Assembly: GCF_026340565.1 (NCBI RefSeq)
Contig: NZ_JAPEPB010000001.1
Coordinates: forward strand, 3,138,501-3,202,500
Reading direction: 5' to 3'
Source of the DNA: Kitasatospora sp. NBC_01287
GTDB taxonomy: Bacteria > Actinomycetota > Actinomycetes > Streptomycetales > Streptomycetaceae
Length of the DNA: 64,000 bases
A program made the position numbers and the translations under genes. Below, one piece after another: positions 17,061 to 29,787 of the stretch. Within the stretch, counting starts at the first letter, position 1. Each line of letters begins with the position of its first letter. The notes under the pieces were generated by a model, which worked only from the letters and a program-made list of their open reading frames with translations, was not told the origin of the DNA and ran no database searches.

Positions 17061-17115
17061 CGTTCCGGCACGGGGCCCCGGTCACCAGTGGTGACCGGGG
17101 CCCCGTGCCGGAACG
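17061..17115. terminator. Bidirectional terminator between hydrolase and symporter genes
   Basis: A perfect 26-bp inverted repeat (17061-17086 and 17090-17115) around the trinucleotide agt. It sits between two convergent genes, 9 nt after one stop and 24 nt after the other. Confidence 0.9.
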
Positions 17116-17139
17116 CGCCTCACCGGCGGCCCGCCGCGG

Positions 17140-18825
17140 TCAGACCGCGCCCGCGCCGGTGAGCGAACGCACCTCCAGCTCGGCGAACTTGTCCGGATCG
17201 GCGCGCTCCTCGCCGCTGACCGTGCCCACCCAGCCGAGCAGGAAGCCGAGCGGGATGGAGATCAGCCCGGGGTTCTCCAGCGGGAACCAGTGGAAGTCCA
17301 CCCCGGGGAACATCGCGGTCCTGCTGCCGGAGACGACCGGCGAGAAGAGCACCAGGACCAGCGCCGGCACCAAGCCGCCGTAGGTCGCCCAACACGCGCC
17401 CCGGGTGGTGAAGCGGCGCCAGAAGAGGTTGTAGAGCAGGGTGGGCAGGTTGGCCGAGGCTGCCACCGCGAAGGCGAGGCTGACCAGGAAGGCGACGTTC
17501 AGCCGCTGGGCGTAGAGGCTCAGCACGATGGCCAGGCCGCCGATCGCCACTGCCGCCAGCCGCGCCACCACCACCTCCTGATGGTCCGTCACCGGAGGCC
17601 GGTCCTGGCGGCGGAACGCCTGGGCGTAGAGGTCGTGTGCGAAGGAGACCGAGGAGGCCAGGGTCAGACCGGCGACCACCGCGAGGATCGTCGCGAAGGC
17701 GATCGCGGAGGTGACGGCGAAGAGCAGGGTGCCGCCGGTGCTCCCCTCGCCGCCGCCCAGATCGAGCGCGAGCAGTGGGACGGCGGTGTTCCCGGCCGAG
17801 TTGGCGGCCTTCACCGCCTTGGAGCCGACCAGCGCGGTGGCCCCGAGGCCGAGCACCACGGTCATCAGGTAGAAGGCGCCGACCAGGCCGATCGCCCAGA
17901 TCGTGGAGCGCCGGGCGGCCCGGGCGGTGGGGACGGTGTAGAAGCGGGAGAGGATGTGCGGCAGGCCGGCGGTGCCCAGCACCAGGGCCAGACCCAGACT
18001 GACGAAGTCGAGGCGGTTGGTGAGCGAGCCCCCGTACTTGAGGCCGGGCTCCAGGTAGCGGTCGCCCGCGCCGCTGCTGCGGGCCGCGGCGTGCATCAGC
18101 TCGGCGAGGTCGCCCTGGAAGCGGACCAGCACCAGGAAGGTGAGCAGCAGCGCACCGCCCATCAGCATCATGGCCTTGACGATCTGGATCCAGGTGGTGG
18201 CCCGCATGCCGCCGACCGTCACGTAGACGACCATGAGGGCGCCGACGGCGACGATGGTCCAGGTCTTCGCGGCCGCCCCGGTGGTGCCGAGCAGCAGGGC
18301 CACCAGGCTGCCCGCGCCGACCATCTGGGCGATCAGGTAGAGCAGGGTGACCACCACGCTGGCGCTGCCCGCCGCCGCGCGGATCGGGCGCTGGCGCATC
18401 CGGGTGGCCAGCACGTCGGCCAGTGTGTAGCGGCCGGTGTTGCGCACCAGCTCGGCCACCCACATGAGGACGACCAGCCAGGCGACCAGGAAGCCGATGC
18501 TGTAGAGCATCCCGTCGTAGCCGTACAGGGCGATCAGTCCGGTGACGCCGAGGAAGGAGGCTGCCGAGAGGTAGTCGCCGGAGAGCGCGATGCCGTTCTG
18601 CAGCGCGCCGAAGTCCCGACCGCCGGCGTAGAAGTCCTCGGCGGCCTGGCCGCGCCGCCCGACCCAGAGGGTGATCGCCAGCGTCACCACGACCACCATG
18701 GCGAAGAGCACGACGGCCAGCGCGTGGTGCTGACCGCTGGCGGTGACCGCCGGCCTGGCAGTGGCCGGACCCGCGGCGAACGGGCCCGCGGCGAACGGCA
18801 CTGCGGTGAAGACGGTAGGAGTCAT
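17140..18825 (-). CDS. Sodium:solute symporter, cation/acetate symporter (ActP) type
   Basis: A 561-residue membrane transporter of the SSS family with about 13 predicted hydrophobic spans. Typical segments are GGRDFGALQNGIALSGDYLSA in the first cytoplasmic loop/TM2 region, GGMRATTWIQIVKA, and GTAGLPHILSRFYTV. The pairing with a DUF485 gene is characteristic of acetate/short monocarboxylate carriers (the yjcH-actP arrangement). A role in acetate or propionate uptake is an inference from that. Start ATG at 18825 overlaps the stop of the DUF485 gene by 4 nt. A two-component pair is encoded upstream on the same strand and may regulate it. Confidence 0.88.
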   Translation of the reverse strand: MTPTVFTAVPFAAGPFAAGPATARPAVTASGQHHALAVVLFAMVVVVTLAITLWVGRRGQAAEDFYAGGRDFGALQNGIALSGDYLSAASFLGVTGLIALYGYDGMLYSIGFLVAWLVVLMWVAELVRNTGRYTLADVLATRMRQRPIRAAAGSASVVVTLLYLIAQMVGAGSLVALLLGTTGAAAKTWTIVAVGALMVVYVTVGGMRATTWIQIVKAMMLMGGALLLTFLVLVRFQGDLAELMHAAARSSGAGDRYLEPGLKYGGSLTNRLDFVSLGLALVLGTAGLPHILSRFYTVPTARAARRSTIWAIGLVGAFYLMTVVLGLGATALVGSKAVKAANSAGNTAVPLLALDLGGGEGSTGGTLLFAVTSAIAFATILAVVAGLTLASSVSFAHDLYAQAFRRQDRPPVTDHQEVVVARLAAVAIGGLAIVLSLYAQRLNVAFLVSLAFAVAASANLPTLLYNLFWRRFTTRGACWATYGGLVPALVLVLFSPVVSGSRTAMFPGVDFHWFPLENPGLISIPLGFLLGWVGTVSGEERADPDKFAELEVRSLTGAGAV

Positions 18826-19313
18826 CGCAGCTGGTCCTGGGTGTCCCAGCGCAGCCCGAGGGCGGCTCGGTCGCGCTTGGTGCGGGCGTTGCGGGCGTAG
18901 AGCCAGGTGATCACGAAGGTCGAGACGAACTGCAGCAGGCCCAGCAGCCAGGCCACGCTGAACGGGCCGGCGAGCTGGGTGCGCATCAGGTCCGGCGCGG
19001 CCGCCTGAGCGGTCACGTAGCTGAGGTACCAGCCGAGGAAGATCGCGGTGGCCGGGAAGACGAACCGGCGGTAGTCCCGGCGGATCTCCTGGAAGGCGTC
19101 GCTCTGCTGCACCTCGCGGTAGACCTCGGCGACCGCCGGGTCCGGTGGCTGCGGAGCCAGGGGGACGGTCCGCTGGACCGGGACGGCCGAGCGCGCGGCG
19201 CCGGTCCGCCCTCGGGCGAACCGGCCGGCCGTGCCGGGAGTGGACCACCAGTCGAACCGCTGGCCCTGACGGGGTGTGGGACCGGTCGATCCGGTGACTT
19301 CGTGCTGTGCCAA
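18822..19313 (-). CDS. DUF485 membrane protein, symporter partner
   Basis: About 163 residues. A proline/glycine-rich N-terminus is followed by the DUF485 domain: FQEIRRDYRRFVFPATAIFLGWY, then a second hydrophobic span ending in VITWLYARNARTKRD. That gives two transmembrane helices. DUF485 proteins accompany acetate symporters and probably assist their assembly or regulation. TTG at 19313 is preferred because GGGAG lies 5 nt upstream. GTG at 19367 is an alternative with a GGAG at a suitable distance. The 4-nt stop/start overlap with the symporter implies coupled translation. The 182 nt upstream hold the promoter, where I see no clear -35/-10 pair. Confidence 0.83.
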   Translation of the reverse strand: MAQHEVTGSTGPTPRQGQRFDWWSTPGTAGRFARGRTGAARSAVPVQRTVPLAPQPPDPAVAEVYREVQQSDAFQEIRRDYRRFVFPATAIFLGWYLSYVTAQAAAPDLMRTQLAGPFSVAWLLGLLQFVSTFVITWLYARNARTKRDRAALGLRWDTQDQLR

Positions 19314-19495
19314 GACTGCTCCCTGCACGGGATGCACCACCGAACGGTGGGCGTCGGAGAACGGCACCGGGCACTCCGGACGACCCGCCCCGAAGATCCA
19401 TTCGGCGTACCGACGGCGCCCTGACGGATCCCATCATTGCGGGTCGGAAACCGAAATATGGCATTCAGCCGGGCTTTTCACCCATTGAGGTGAGG

Positions 19496-20257
19496 TCAGT
19501 CGGTCTGCGAACCACCGGAAAGCCCGTGCCTGAACGCATAACTGACCGCCTGTGCCCGATCCCGCACGGCGGTCTTCGCGAACAGGTTGTTGATGTGCGT
19601 CTTCACCGTGGCCGGGCTGACGAAGAGCGCCTGGGCGATCTCGGTGTTGGAGAGGCCGTCCGCGATCAGCGCGAGCACCTCGGCCTCACGGGCCGTCAGG
19701 CCGTCGGGCAGCGGCCGGGCTCGGTCGGGCTGCGCGGCCGAGGGACGCGGCGCGGGCCCGCCCGGCGCGGGCCCGGCGGGCGCGGGCGCGCTCTGCGCGG
19801 CGGGTCCGGAGAGGCGTTCGAGCAGCCGCCGCTGCACCTGCGGGGAGAGACCGGCCGCCCCGGCCCGGACGTCCGCGACGGCCCGGGCGATCTCCTCGGC
19901 CCCCGCGTCCTTGGTCAGGTAGCCGCGGGCGCCGGCCTGGAGCGCGGCGAAGAGCGAATCGTCGTCGGCGAAGGTGGTGAGCACCACGACCTCGGTGCCC
20001 GGGTGCTGGGCCCGGATCAGCCGGGTCGCCTCCACGCCGTCGCAGCGCGGCATCCGCAGGTCCATCAGGACCACGTCCGGCGCGTGCTCCGCCACCAGCC
20101 GGAGGGCTTCCTCACCGTCCGCGGCCGCCCCGACCACCTCGATGCCGGGCAGCAGGCCCAGCAGCATGACGATGCCCTCGCGCACCACGGTCTGGTCGTC
20201 CGCCACCAGGACGCGCGTCGCCGCCCCCGCACCGCCGGCCCCGTTCCGCCCGTTCAC
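19496..20257 (-). CDS. NarL/LuxR-family response regulator
   Basis: A 253-residue regulator. The receiver domain (about 14-130) has the acidic pair ADDQ, phospho-acceptor Asp in VVLMDLRMPRCDG, the Thr switch (VLTTFADDDS) and the Lys in GYLTKDAG. A proline/alanine linker (about 150-185) leads to the LuxR-type helix-turn-helix: LTAREAEVLALIADGLSNTEIA...VSPATVKTHINN. It is encoded 77 nt downstream of its cognate sensor kinase. The next gene on the strand is the DUF485-symporter pair, so control of monocarboxylate uptake is a reasonable guess, though unproven. GTG start at 20257. Confidence 0.93.
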   Translation of the reverse strand: MNGRNGAGGAGAATRVLVADDQTVVREGIVMLLGLLPGIEVVGAAADGEEALRLVAEHAPDVVLMDLRMPRCDGVEATRLIRAQHPGTEVVVLTTFADDDSLFAALQAGARGYLTKDAGAEEIARAVADVRAGAAGLSPQVQRRLLERLSGPAAQSAPAPAGPAPGGPAPRPSAAQPDRARPLPDGLTAREAEVLALIADGLSNTEIAQALFVSPATVKTHINNLFAKTAVRDRAQAVSYAFRHGLSGGSQTD

Positions 20258-20334
20258 CCGCCGCCACCCCGCTCACCACTCGCCGTCCGTAGACCCTCGT
20301 CATGCCCGGTTCTACCTCCTGGGCCCCCGCCCGG

Positions 20335-21489
20335 TCACATCGGCAGCCTCAGCACGACCAGCCAGCCGTCACCGTCCGGGCCCGCCGCAAGGCTGCCGCC
20401 GAGCAATTCGGCCCGCTCCCGCATGCCCAGCAGGCCGTAGCCGCTCCCGCTGCCGGCCAGCTCCGCCGCGGCGGGGCCGGGCTGGCCGCCGGTGTTGCGG
20501 ACCTCCAGCTCCACCTCGTGCTCCAGATAGCGCAGCGTCACGGCGCGGTGCGAGCGGGGCGCGTGCTTGCGGATGTTGGTGATCGCCTCCTGCGCCGTGC
20601 GCCGCACCGCCAGGCCGGCCTCGGCGGGCAGCGGGCGGGGCGTACCGGTGACCGTCAGCCGGGCCTGGTCGCGGTCGGCCAGCTCCACCAGGAACTCGCC
20701 GACCGGGGTGAACTCGCCGCGCAGCGCGGAGAGCGCCTGCCGGGTCTCGGTCAGTCCCTCCTGGGCCATCCGCCGGGCCGCCACCACCCGGTCCCTGATC
20801 TGCTCGCGCTCCGCCCCGCGCTCCAGCATCAGCCGGGCCGCCTCCAGGTGGACCAGCTGGGCGGAGAGGCTGTGGGCCAGCACGTCGTGGATCTCCCGGG
20901 CGATCCGGGCCCGCTCGGCCAGCGCCGCGCTCTCCGCCTCGGCGGCCCGCGCGGCCCGCTCCTGCTCCAGCAGCAGCTGGGCGGTGCCCCGCGCCTCGGC
21001 GTCCAGCCGCAGCAGGTAGCCGAGCAGCACCAGGCCGACCACGGTGGCGACCAGCGCCAGGTAGCTGTCACCGCTGGCCACGGCGTAGGACGCCAGGGCG
21101 CCCGCGCAGACCGGCAGGGCCGCCGCCAGCGGCAGGCGCAGCAGCGAGAGCACCGCGAGGCCGCACCAGATCACATTGCCCAGCAGGACGGCGCCGACGT
21201 GGTTCGCCAGCGCCGCGACGACCAGCAGCTGGGCGGCCATCGCCAGGGCCCAGCCGACCCGGTGCCGCTTGGTGCTCCGGATGAACTGCCGGAAGAGGAC
21301 CGCGGTCGCGACCAGCGCCAGGCAGGCTGCGACCGCGTCCCGGCCGGTGAACCGGCCGCTGTCGACCGTCCCCAGCACCACCGTCAGGGCCAGGGCGCTC
21401 CGGCCCCCGACGGTGAGCACCAGGCCGGCCCGCGAGCGGCCCTCGCGGGCCTCCCGCGAGGGCCAGCGCGTCCAGCTCTCCAGTTGCAC
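20335..21489 (-). CDS. Sensor histidine kinase, NarL-partner (HisKA_3) type
   Basis: A 384-residue membrane kinase. An N-terminal sensor module has about five to six hydrophobic spans (residues about 25-160), with no large extracellular domain, so it probably senses a membrane or intracellular signal. A short coiled coil leads to the dimerisation/phosphorylation segment AREIHDVLAHSLSAQL, with the phospho-His. The HATPase domain has RTAQEAITNIRKHA (N box) and SGSGYGLLGMRERAELLGG (G boxes). It phosphorylates the regulator encoded immediately downstream. ATG start at 21489. Confidence 0.92.
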   Translation of the reverse strand: MQLESWTRWPSREAREGRSRAGLVLTVGGRSALALTVVLGTVDSGRFTGRDAVAACLALVATAVLFRQFIRSTKRHRVGWALAMAAQLLVVAALANHVGAVLLGNVIWCGLAVLSLLRLPLAAALPVCAGALASYAVASGDSYLALVATVVGLVLLGYLLRLDAEARGTAQLLLEQERAARAAEAESAALAERARIAREIHDVLAHSLSAQLVHLEAARLMLERGAEREQIRDRVVAARRMAQEGLTETRQALSALRGEFTPVGEFLVELADRDQARLTVTGTPRPLPAEAGLAVRRTAQEAITNIRKHAPRSHRAVTLRYLEHEVELEVRNTGGQPGPAAAELAGSGSGYGLLGMRERAELLGGSLAAGPDGDGWLVVLRLPM

Positions 21490-21531
21490 GGGCTCTCCTT
21501 CGACTGCGCGGCGGCCGGTGAGGTCGATGGC

Positions 21532-22017
21532 TCAGCCCACCACGCCGAACGGCTGCCGGGCGTCGAGGCCGCGGGCCCTCCAGTTCACCACGGCGCCGCG
21601 GACCAGCAGCATCACCCCGAAGGTGAGGTAGAGCGCCTTGCTGCTCTGGTGGACGTGCAGCGAGGAGCCGAGGGCGAAGATCCCGATCCGGATGGCGACC
21701 ATGCCGACCCAGGCCGCCAGCGTGGCCTTGGTGCCCTTGGTCCAGACGCTGCCGTCGCTCGCCCGCCAGACCCGGACGGTCCAGCCCCAGACCGAGCCCA
21801 TGGCCAGCACCACCAGGAGCGAGCCGGCCAGCAGGGCGATCGCCTCGGCCTTGTGCGCGGGGTCGATCAGTTGCTTGTCGCTGAGGCCGAGGGCGCAGAG
21901 GATCAGTGGCAGCAACCAGAAACGCCGCTCGGTGTCGATCTTGCGGGCCCGGAGCTGGCGGCCGAGGACGAGGACGACCACGGCGAGGATGACGAGGATG
22001 TTGGCGATGCCGGTCAT
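21532..22017 (-). CDS. Small integral membrane protein (DUF1453-like)
   Basis: A 161-residue protein with four to five hydrophobic helices. It starts MTGIANILVILAVVVLVLGRQ, followed by a basic segment (RARKIDTERRFW). I associate it tentatively with the DUF1453/CcdC-like group, but the match is from memory. No catalytic motif is visible. It lies 42 nt upstream of the histidine kinase on the same strand and is separated from parE by a terminator, so it may be the first gene of the kinase operon and could contribute to sensing. Confidence 0.6.
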   Translation of the reverse strand: MTGIANILVILAVVVLVLGRQLRARKIDTERRFWLLPLILCALGLSDKQLIDPAHKAEAIALLAGSLLVVLAMGSVWGWTVRVWRASDGSVWTKGTKATLAAWVGMVAIRIGIFALGSSLHVHQSSKALYLTFGVMLLVRGAVVNWRARGLDARQPFGVVG

Positions 22018-22112
22018 CGGACTTCGCTCTCTCTCGGCTGGGAGGATCTGACGCCTACGACGCTACGGATCACGGGCGCCCGGCTGATCGGCTCCAGGGT
22101 TGAACCAACGGC

Positions 22113-22148
22113 CGAGGGGCCCTCCACCCGTGGGTGGAGAGCCCCTCG
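22113..22148 (-). terminator. Terminator after parE
   Basis: A 17-bp stem with one mismatch (cgaggggccctccaccc paired with gggtggagagcccctcg) and a 2-nt apex. It lies 63 nt beyond the parE stop and isolates the membrane-protein/kinase operon. gccgccgcgcgg occurs repeatedly in the intervening 60 nt. Confidence 0.8.
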
Positions 22149-22210
22149 ATCGGCTGCCGCGCGGGAGCGGGCACGCCGCCGCGCGGAAGCACGCCCCGCC
22201 GCCGCGCGGC

Positions 22211-24322
<2,112 letters not shown>

Positions 24323-24825
24323 GCGGTGCACTCCTCCAATGAGACTTCTGACTCGGTCCGGCGGCGGTTCCCCGGACCTCCCCCAGCCGCGCCCCGACCT
24401 CGCGCCCGGCCACTGCACGGATCGCCCCGGCTCCGCAGCTTGTACGCGCTGCGCGAACACGGGCCGAACCCGGTTGGCCGCGCGGGAGTGCCATTTCGCC
24501 CGTGCCCGACGGATCCTGGCGGGCCGTCGAACCGGCCGCGAGCGCTGGAACTGCCGAGATGCAGGCTACCGGTGCTCGGGGCGGGGCTTATGCTCCAACC
24601 CAGTAGGGGATTATGCTACGCCCACCCTCGGACAACAGTTCGAAGATGCGTTCGAGGTGGTGGACAAGTCGCGGAATCCGGCAGGCATGAACCACCGGCG
24701 CCCGGGGCACGTCCTCATCAACACAGCAGAATCCTCAGAGAAGAAAAGCCACGAGCGGGAACGTTTTCGGCCTGGTTGGATGTTGACCCTGGTACGACAG
24801 CTCGTCGAGCTAGAGAAGAGGCGAC
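24323..24825. promoter_or_regulatory. Divergent promoter region between parE and the small zinc-ribbon gene
   Basis: 503 nt without a gene. The rightward half is noticeably richer in AT than its surroundings. Two direct copies of ttatgct (24588-24594 and 24611-24617, 23 bp apart) each contain TATGCT, a good -10 hexamer for the rightward gene. That would give it a leader of more than 200 nt. No operator or riboswitch is recognised. Confidence 0.4.
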
Positions 24826-25056
24826 GTGACTACTGTTCTGACACCTGCGAGCCCGCTCACCGCGGCTGACCGCTGCGACCGCTGCGGCGCCCAGGCATAC
24901 CTGCGCGTCGTACTGGCCAGTGGCGGAGAGCTGCTCTTCTGCGCCCACCATGGGCGGAAGTTCGAGCCGGAGCTCAAGAAGATCGCCGTGGAGATACAGG
25001 ACGAGAGCGGTCGTCTCGCCACCACGGCGGCCTCGGCCGACAACGACGAGCGCTGA
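24826..25056 (+). CDS. Small zinc-ribbon protein, DUF7455 type
   Basis: A 76-residue protein with a CDRCGAQAYLRV...LLFCAHHGRKFEPEL core. The C-x2-C and C-x-H-H arrangement suggests one bound zinc. I recognise it as the small conserved actinobacterial family found next to hrdB/parE. The function is unknown; a nucleic-acid or protein-binding role would suit its size. The GTG at 24826 has a purine-rich AGAAGAGG just upstream. It has its own hairpin terminator at 25107-25138, and its long AT-richer leader suggests regulated expression. Confidence 0.82.
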   Translation: MTTVLTPASPLTAADRCDRCGAQAYLRVVLASGGELLFCAHHGRKFEPELKKIAVEIQDESGRLATTAASADNDER

Positions 25057-25106
25057 TCACCGGCGCCCCCTTTGACGTGCTGAGGTCGACCCTTGCGGGC
25101 CGGCCA

Positions 25107-25138
25107 CTGGGCGGCAGGCTTAGCGGCCTGCCGCCCAG
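25107..25138 (+). terminator. Terminator after the zinc-ribbon gene
   Basis: A perfect 13-bp stem (ctgggcggcaggc and complement) with a 6-nt loop ttagcg, about 50 nt after the stop. Beyond it, 25150-25270 has clustered cactg/cagtg motifs and an imperfect hairpin (agcgtcactg with cagtgaccgct) that may end the convergent protease transcript. Confidence 0.8.
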
Positions 25139-25273
25139 CGTCATATTCAGCCGACCGCAGAGCGTCACTGACTGGTCACTGGCCGAGCAGGCGAGGCAGT
25201 GACCGCTGGGCACTGAGCACACTGTGTGACCACCGTGACGCGGACCGCTGTGACACTTGACCACTGTGGCAGC

Positions 25274-26173
25274 TCAGAACTGGGCACTGACCGTGTCCGC
25301 CACCGCGGCCAGCCGGGTGTAGACGCCCGGGTGCCCAGCCTCCGCGCAGCCGGCGCCCCAGGACACCACACCGACCAGTCTGCCGTTCACCACCAGCGGA
25401 CCACCGCTGTCGCCCTGGCAGGCGTCCTTGCCGCCTTCCGACTCTCCGGCGCAGACCATGCCGCGGGCATCGAAGGCGCCATCGGAGCCGCCCGGGTAGT
25501 CGCGCGCGCACACCGCGTCGGCCACGATCGGCACATCCACCCCGTGCAGCGTGTTCGCATACGTCGCGCGCCCGCTGGTGTCACCCCACCCGTAGACCTG
25601 CGCCCGGGTGCCGGCGGCGTACGGCGCCGTCTCGTCCTGCCCGACCATCGGCAGCACCCCGCGGGGATCCTGCGGGGCAGCCAGTGTGAGCACCGCCACA
25701 TCCTGCATGTTCTGCAGATACGAGTACTGCGGGTGGATCCAGACGTTGGTGACCGGGACCTCCACACCGTCCTGGCCGGTCAGATCGGTCCGCCCGACGA
25801 TCACCGCGAGGCCGGGCCGCTTGGTCGGCCGCCCCTCCCGCTCGTCGTAGAAGCAGTGCGCGGCGGTGACCACCTTGGTCGGCGTGACCAGGGTCCCGCC
25901 GCAGAACTGACCGGAGCGGGCGTCCCCGAACTGGGCGCGACTGGCGACCGCGACCATCCAGGGCCGCTGCACCGCGGTGTCCGCCCAGCCGCCCACGATC
26001 CGGCGGTCGGCCTGTGCGGGCGAGGCGCCGAACGAGAGCATCGCGGCCGGCAGTACGGCGAGCAGCGCCAGTCCGGCGGCTCGCCGGCGCGCGCCGTGCG
26101 AGGGGCGGGCGCCATCCGAGACGCTCGGCGCCGGGCGGTTGTCGGTGCCGGGCGGATGGGACGAGAGGGACAT
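25274..26173 (-). CDS. Secreted trypsin-like serine protease (S1 family)
   Basis: A 299-residue exported protease. Residues about 29-56 form a signal peptide (RRRAAGLALLAVLPAAMLSF, then ASPAQA). Next comes DRRIVGGWAD, where IVGG is the mature activated N-terminus. The catalytic triad is complete: His in VTAAHCFYD, Asp in NMQDVAVLTL and Ser in GDSGGPLVV. The Asp in GKDACQGDSGG at the base of the S1 pocket predicts cleavage after Arg/Lys. Six cysteines could form three disulfides. ATG at 26173 is used; a GTG lies one codon upstream. CGGAG about 10 nt upstream serves either. Confidence 0.93.
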   Translation of the reverse strand: MSLSSHPPGTDNRPAPSVSDGARPSHGARRRAAGLALLAVLPAAMLSFGASPAQADRRIVGGWADTAVQRPWMVAVASRAQFGDARSGQFCGGTLVTPTKVVTAAHCFYDEREGRPTKRPGLAVIVGRTDLTGQDGVEVPVTNVWIHPQYSYLQNMQDVAVLTLAAPQDPRGVLPMVGQDETAPYAAGTRAQVYGWGDTSGRATYANTLHGVDVPIVADAVCARDYPGGSDGAFDARGMVCAGESEGGKDACQGDSGGPLVVNGRLVGVVSWGAGCAEAGHPGVYTRLAAVADTVSAQF

Positions 26174-26330
26174 CACGGTGCACTCCGGGCGGTTCGACAG
26201 CAGGCAACCGCCACAGCGTAGTCACTATCTCACGCTGAGTGCCCATCAGCCCGTATTGAGCCACCCGAACGGGGGACTCGGCAGGCCGCCGGATGACGGG
26301 GGGTCGAACGTGACGGGCGAGCCGAACGCC

Positions 26331-26367
26331 CGAGGGCCCGAGACAGCGGAACTGTCTCGGGCCCTCG
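26331..26367 (-). terminator. Terminator of hrdB
   Basis: A perfect 16-bp stem (cgagggcccgagacag and complement) with loop cggaa, 28 nt beyond the sigma-factor stop. Confidence 0.9.
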
Positions 26368-26394
26368 GATCATGCCGCCGTACTGGACCGATGA

Positions 26395-28026
<1,632 letters not shown>

Positions 28027-28566
28027 GAACAACCTCTCGGACGAAGAGTGGACTCGAACCCGTACCGGACCGCCCGAGAGGGCGAGGAAGGAGCACGTGC
28101 CACGGGGCACGACAGGTTCCGACCGGCTCGGACTTGAGGACTGGGGTTTGCAGACGCTGGGTTACTGGAACGGCAGCAGCGCCGCAGACCAACCAACACA
28201 GCATTCTGACATGGCGCGGGTATTCCGGAGCTGCTTCCGCTCCGTACACATCGCTGCCGCCCCTCAAGTGTTACGCATGCCGCTCGTGGCACAGGTCACA
28301 CGCCTCCCCGACCGGGTTCCCGAGCGTGCTCCGGACGGACTCCTGGCCGAGATCCCGGCCGAGATCCTGGCCGAGGTCGGAGCTCGGACCCGAACCGAAT
28401 CCGCTGGTCGGGCTGTCGGCCCGGTGTCGTGGTCGTGGTGACCGCGGGGTCTGGGGGCGGGCCCTCCGGGTGGATCGCGGTGTGCTGCCGCGCGGCATCC
28501 GGAGGGCACTGCCCAGGCCCGATGGCTCCATGACCGACGGTCCGACGGCTCCGTGGCCGGCCGCGC
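28027..28566. promoter_or_regulatory. hrdB upstream region
   Basis: 540 nt between the hrdB start and the FadR-type regulator stop. On the minus strand, CAGAAT (complement of 28203-28208), preceded by TGT, is a candidate extended -10 that would give a leader of about 170 nt. A GGAAT occurs close by (complement of 28222-28226), but no GTT follows at the 18-nt spacing needed for a SigR promoter. Three 12-bp repeats of the type ctggccgagatc lie at about 28341-28377. The hairpin at 28461-28507 probably ends the regulator transcript. Confidence 0.35.
28461..28507 (-). terminator. Possible terminator after the FadR-type regulator
   Basis: gccctccgg (28461-28469) pairs with ccggagggc (28499-28507), with a nested gcgg/ccgc stem in the intervening 29 nt. 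It lies about 60 nt downstream of the regulator stop. Confidence 0.45.
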
Positions 28567-29445
28567 TCAGTGCTCGCGAGGCCCGGGCACCGCGTGCTCG
28601 ACGTCCGGGTGAACGGTGAGCAAGGCGCGCATGGCCGCCTCGGCGGCCGTGCCGTCCCCGGTGCCGATCGCTTCGACCAGGCGGGCGTGCACGCTGACCG
28701 ACGACTCGGACGGCCGCTCGCAGGCCGTCGCCGGACCACCGCTGACCTGCAGCGCTGACCCCACGATGCCGGACAGGTGCTCCAGCATGCGGTTGCCCGC
28801 CATCTGCAGGACCAGGGCGTGCAGCTCGGCGTCGGCGCGCGAGAAGGTGATCAGATCGCCCTGGGCCGCCGCGTGGCTCATGATCTCGGTCATCTCGGCC
28901 AACCGCTGCTGGATGTCCTCGCGGCCGTGCCCGGCGGCCAGGCGCGCGGCCAGCGGATCGATCGCCCAGCGCATCTCGAAGAGCTCACGCCGCTGCTCGT
29001 CGCGCTGCGGGCCGAAGGCGCGCCACTCGATGATGTCAGGGTCGAGGAGGTTCCAGTCACTGACCGGGCGGACCCGGGTGCCGACATTCGGACGGGCGCT
29101 GACCAGGCCCTTGGCCTCCAGCACGCGCAGCGACTCGCGCACCACCGTGCGCGAGACCTCGAAGCGCTGACCGATCTCCTCGGGGACCAGTGGGCGGTCG
29201 GCCCCGAGGTCACCGGAGACGATCATCTGGCCGAGCTGCTGGACCAGCTGCCCGTGCAACCCGCGGCCGCGGCTGCTGGTGGTCTTGCGGCCGACTCGGG
29301 CGAGATCGCTCTCGACCCCGTCCCATCGGGGGACGGGCGGGGTCGGCCGATCGGCGTAGGAGAAACGGTCGAGCTCGACAGCGCCGGGCGCAGGGGCCTC
29401 AGCGGTGCGGGCGACGGTCATGGCGGGGTGCGCAAGGGTACTCAC
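28567..29445 (-). CDS. FadR/GntR-family transcriptional regulator
   Basis: A 292-residue regulator. Residues about 60-130 contain the GntR winged helix: LHGQLVQQLGQMIVSGDLG, EEIGQRFEVSRTVVRESLRVL and GLVSARPNVGTRVRP. Residues about 150-285 form the all-helical FCD effector domain with the metal-type residues spaced in DAELHALVLQMAGN and VSVHARLVEAI. FCD regulators bind small organic acids such as gluconate, lactate or acyl compounds; no ligand can be assigned here. GTG at 29445 follows AAAGGA. The inverted repeat at 29534-29551 upstream may be its own operator. No catabolic genes are adjacent. Confidence 0.9.
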   Translation of the reverse strand: MSTLAHPAMTVARTAEAPAPGAVELDRFSYADRPTPPVPRWDGVESDLARVGRKTTSSRGRGLHGQLVQQLGQMIVSGDLGADRPLVPEEIGQRFEVSRTVVRESLRVLEAKGLVSARPNVGTRVRPVSDWNLLDPDIIEWRAFGPQRDEQRRELFEMRWAIDPLAARLAAGHGREDIQQRLAEMTEIMSHAAAQGDLITFSRADAELHALVLQMAGNRMLEHLSGIVGSALQVSGGPATACERPSESSVSVHARLVEAIGTGDGTAAEAAMRALLTVHPDVEHAVPGPREH

Positions 29446-29787
29446 ACGTCCTTTGTCGGCGATCGGCGGGCCCGACTTGAGGATTCTCGTGAAAAGCACA
29501 CGAAAGGGTGATCGCCCATGCCCGGATAATTGACTTCTTATCAGGAAGAAGTGGCTATACCGGTCATGGGGTTGGCGGGAACCGAGTGACCGGAGGGGCG
29601 GGGCGGCGGGCGGGGCATCCGTGACGGCGGCCCGAGCGTCCGTGACGGCGAGCCGGGCGAGGAGGTCGCAACGGTGCTGACCGACCGTCAAGACTGGTCG
29701 ACTGGAGGGGGGAAGTCGGGTGGCTCGGGCGGTGCGGAGGGTGCACACGGTGCGCGCGATGCGGAGGGTGCGCGCGGTGCGGGAGCG
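29446..29787. promoter_or_regulatory. Intergenic region upstream of the FadR-type regulator, with candidate operator
   Basis: Contains the inverted repeat cttctt-atcagg-aagaag (29534-29551) in a locally AT-rich stretch about 90 nt upstream of the regulator start; it could be an autoregulatory operator. Further right, gcggagggtgc recurs at 29733 and 29761, giving a 28-bp imperfect direct repeat next to the ABC permease stop. No gene is seen. Confidence 0.4.

Noticed and set aside
28195..28226. SigR-type promoter of hrdB
   Set aside because: GGAAT is present on the minus strand, but GTT is about 24 nt away and not the required 18.
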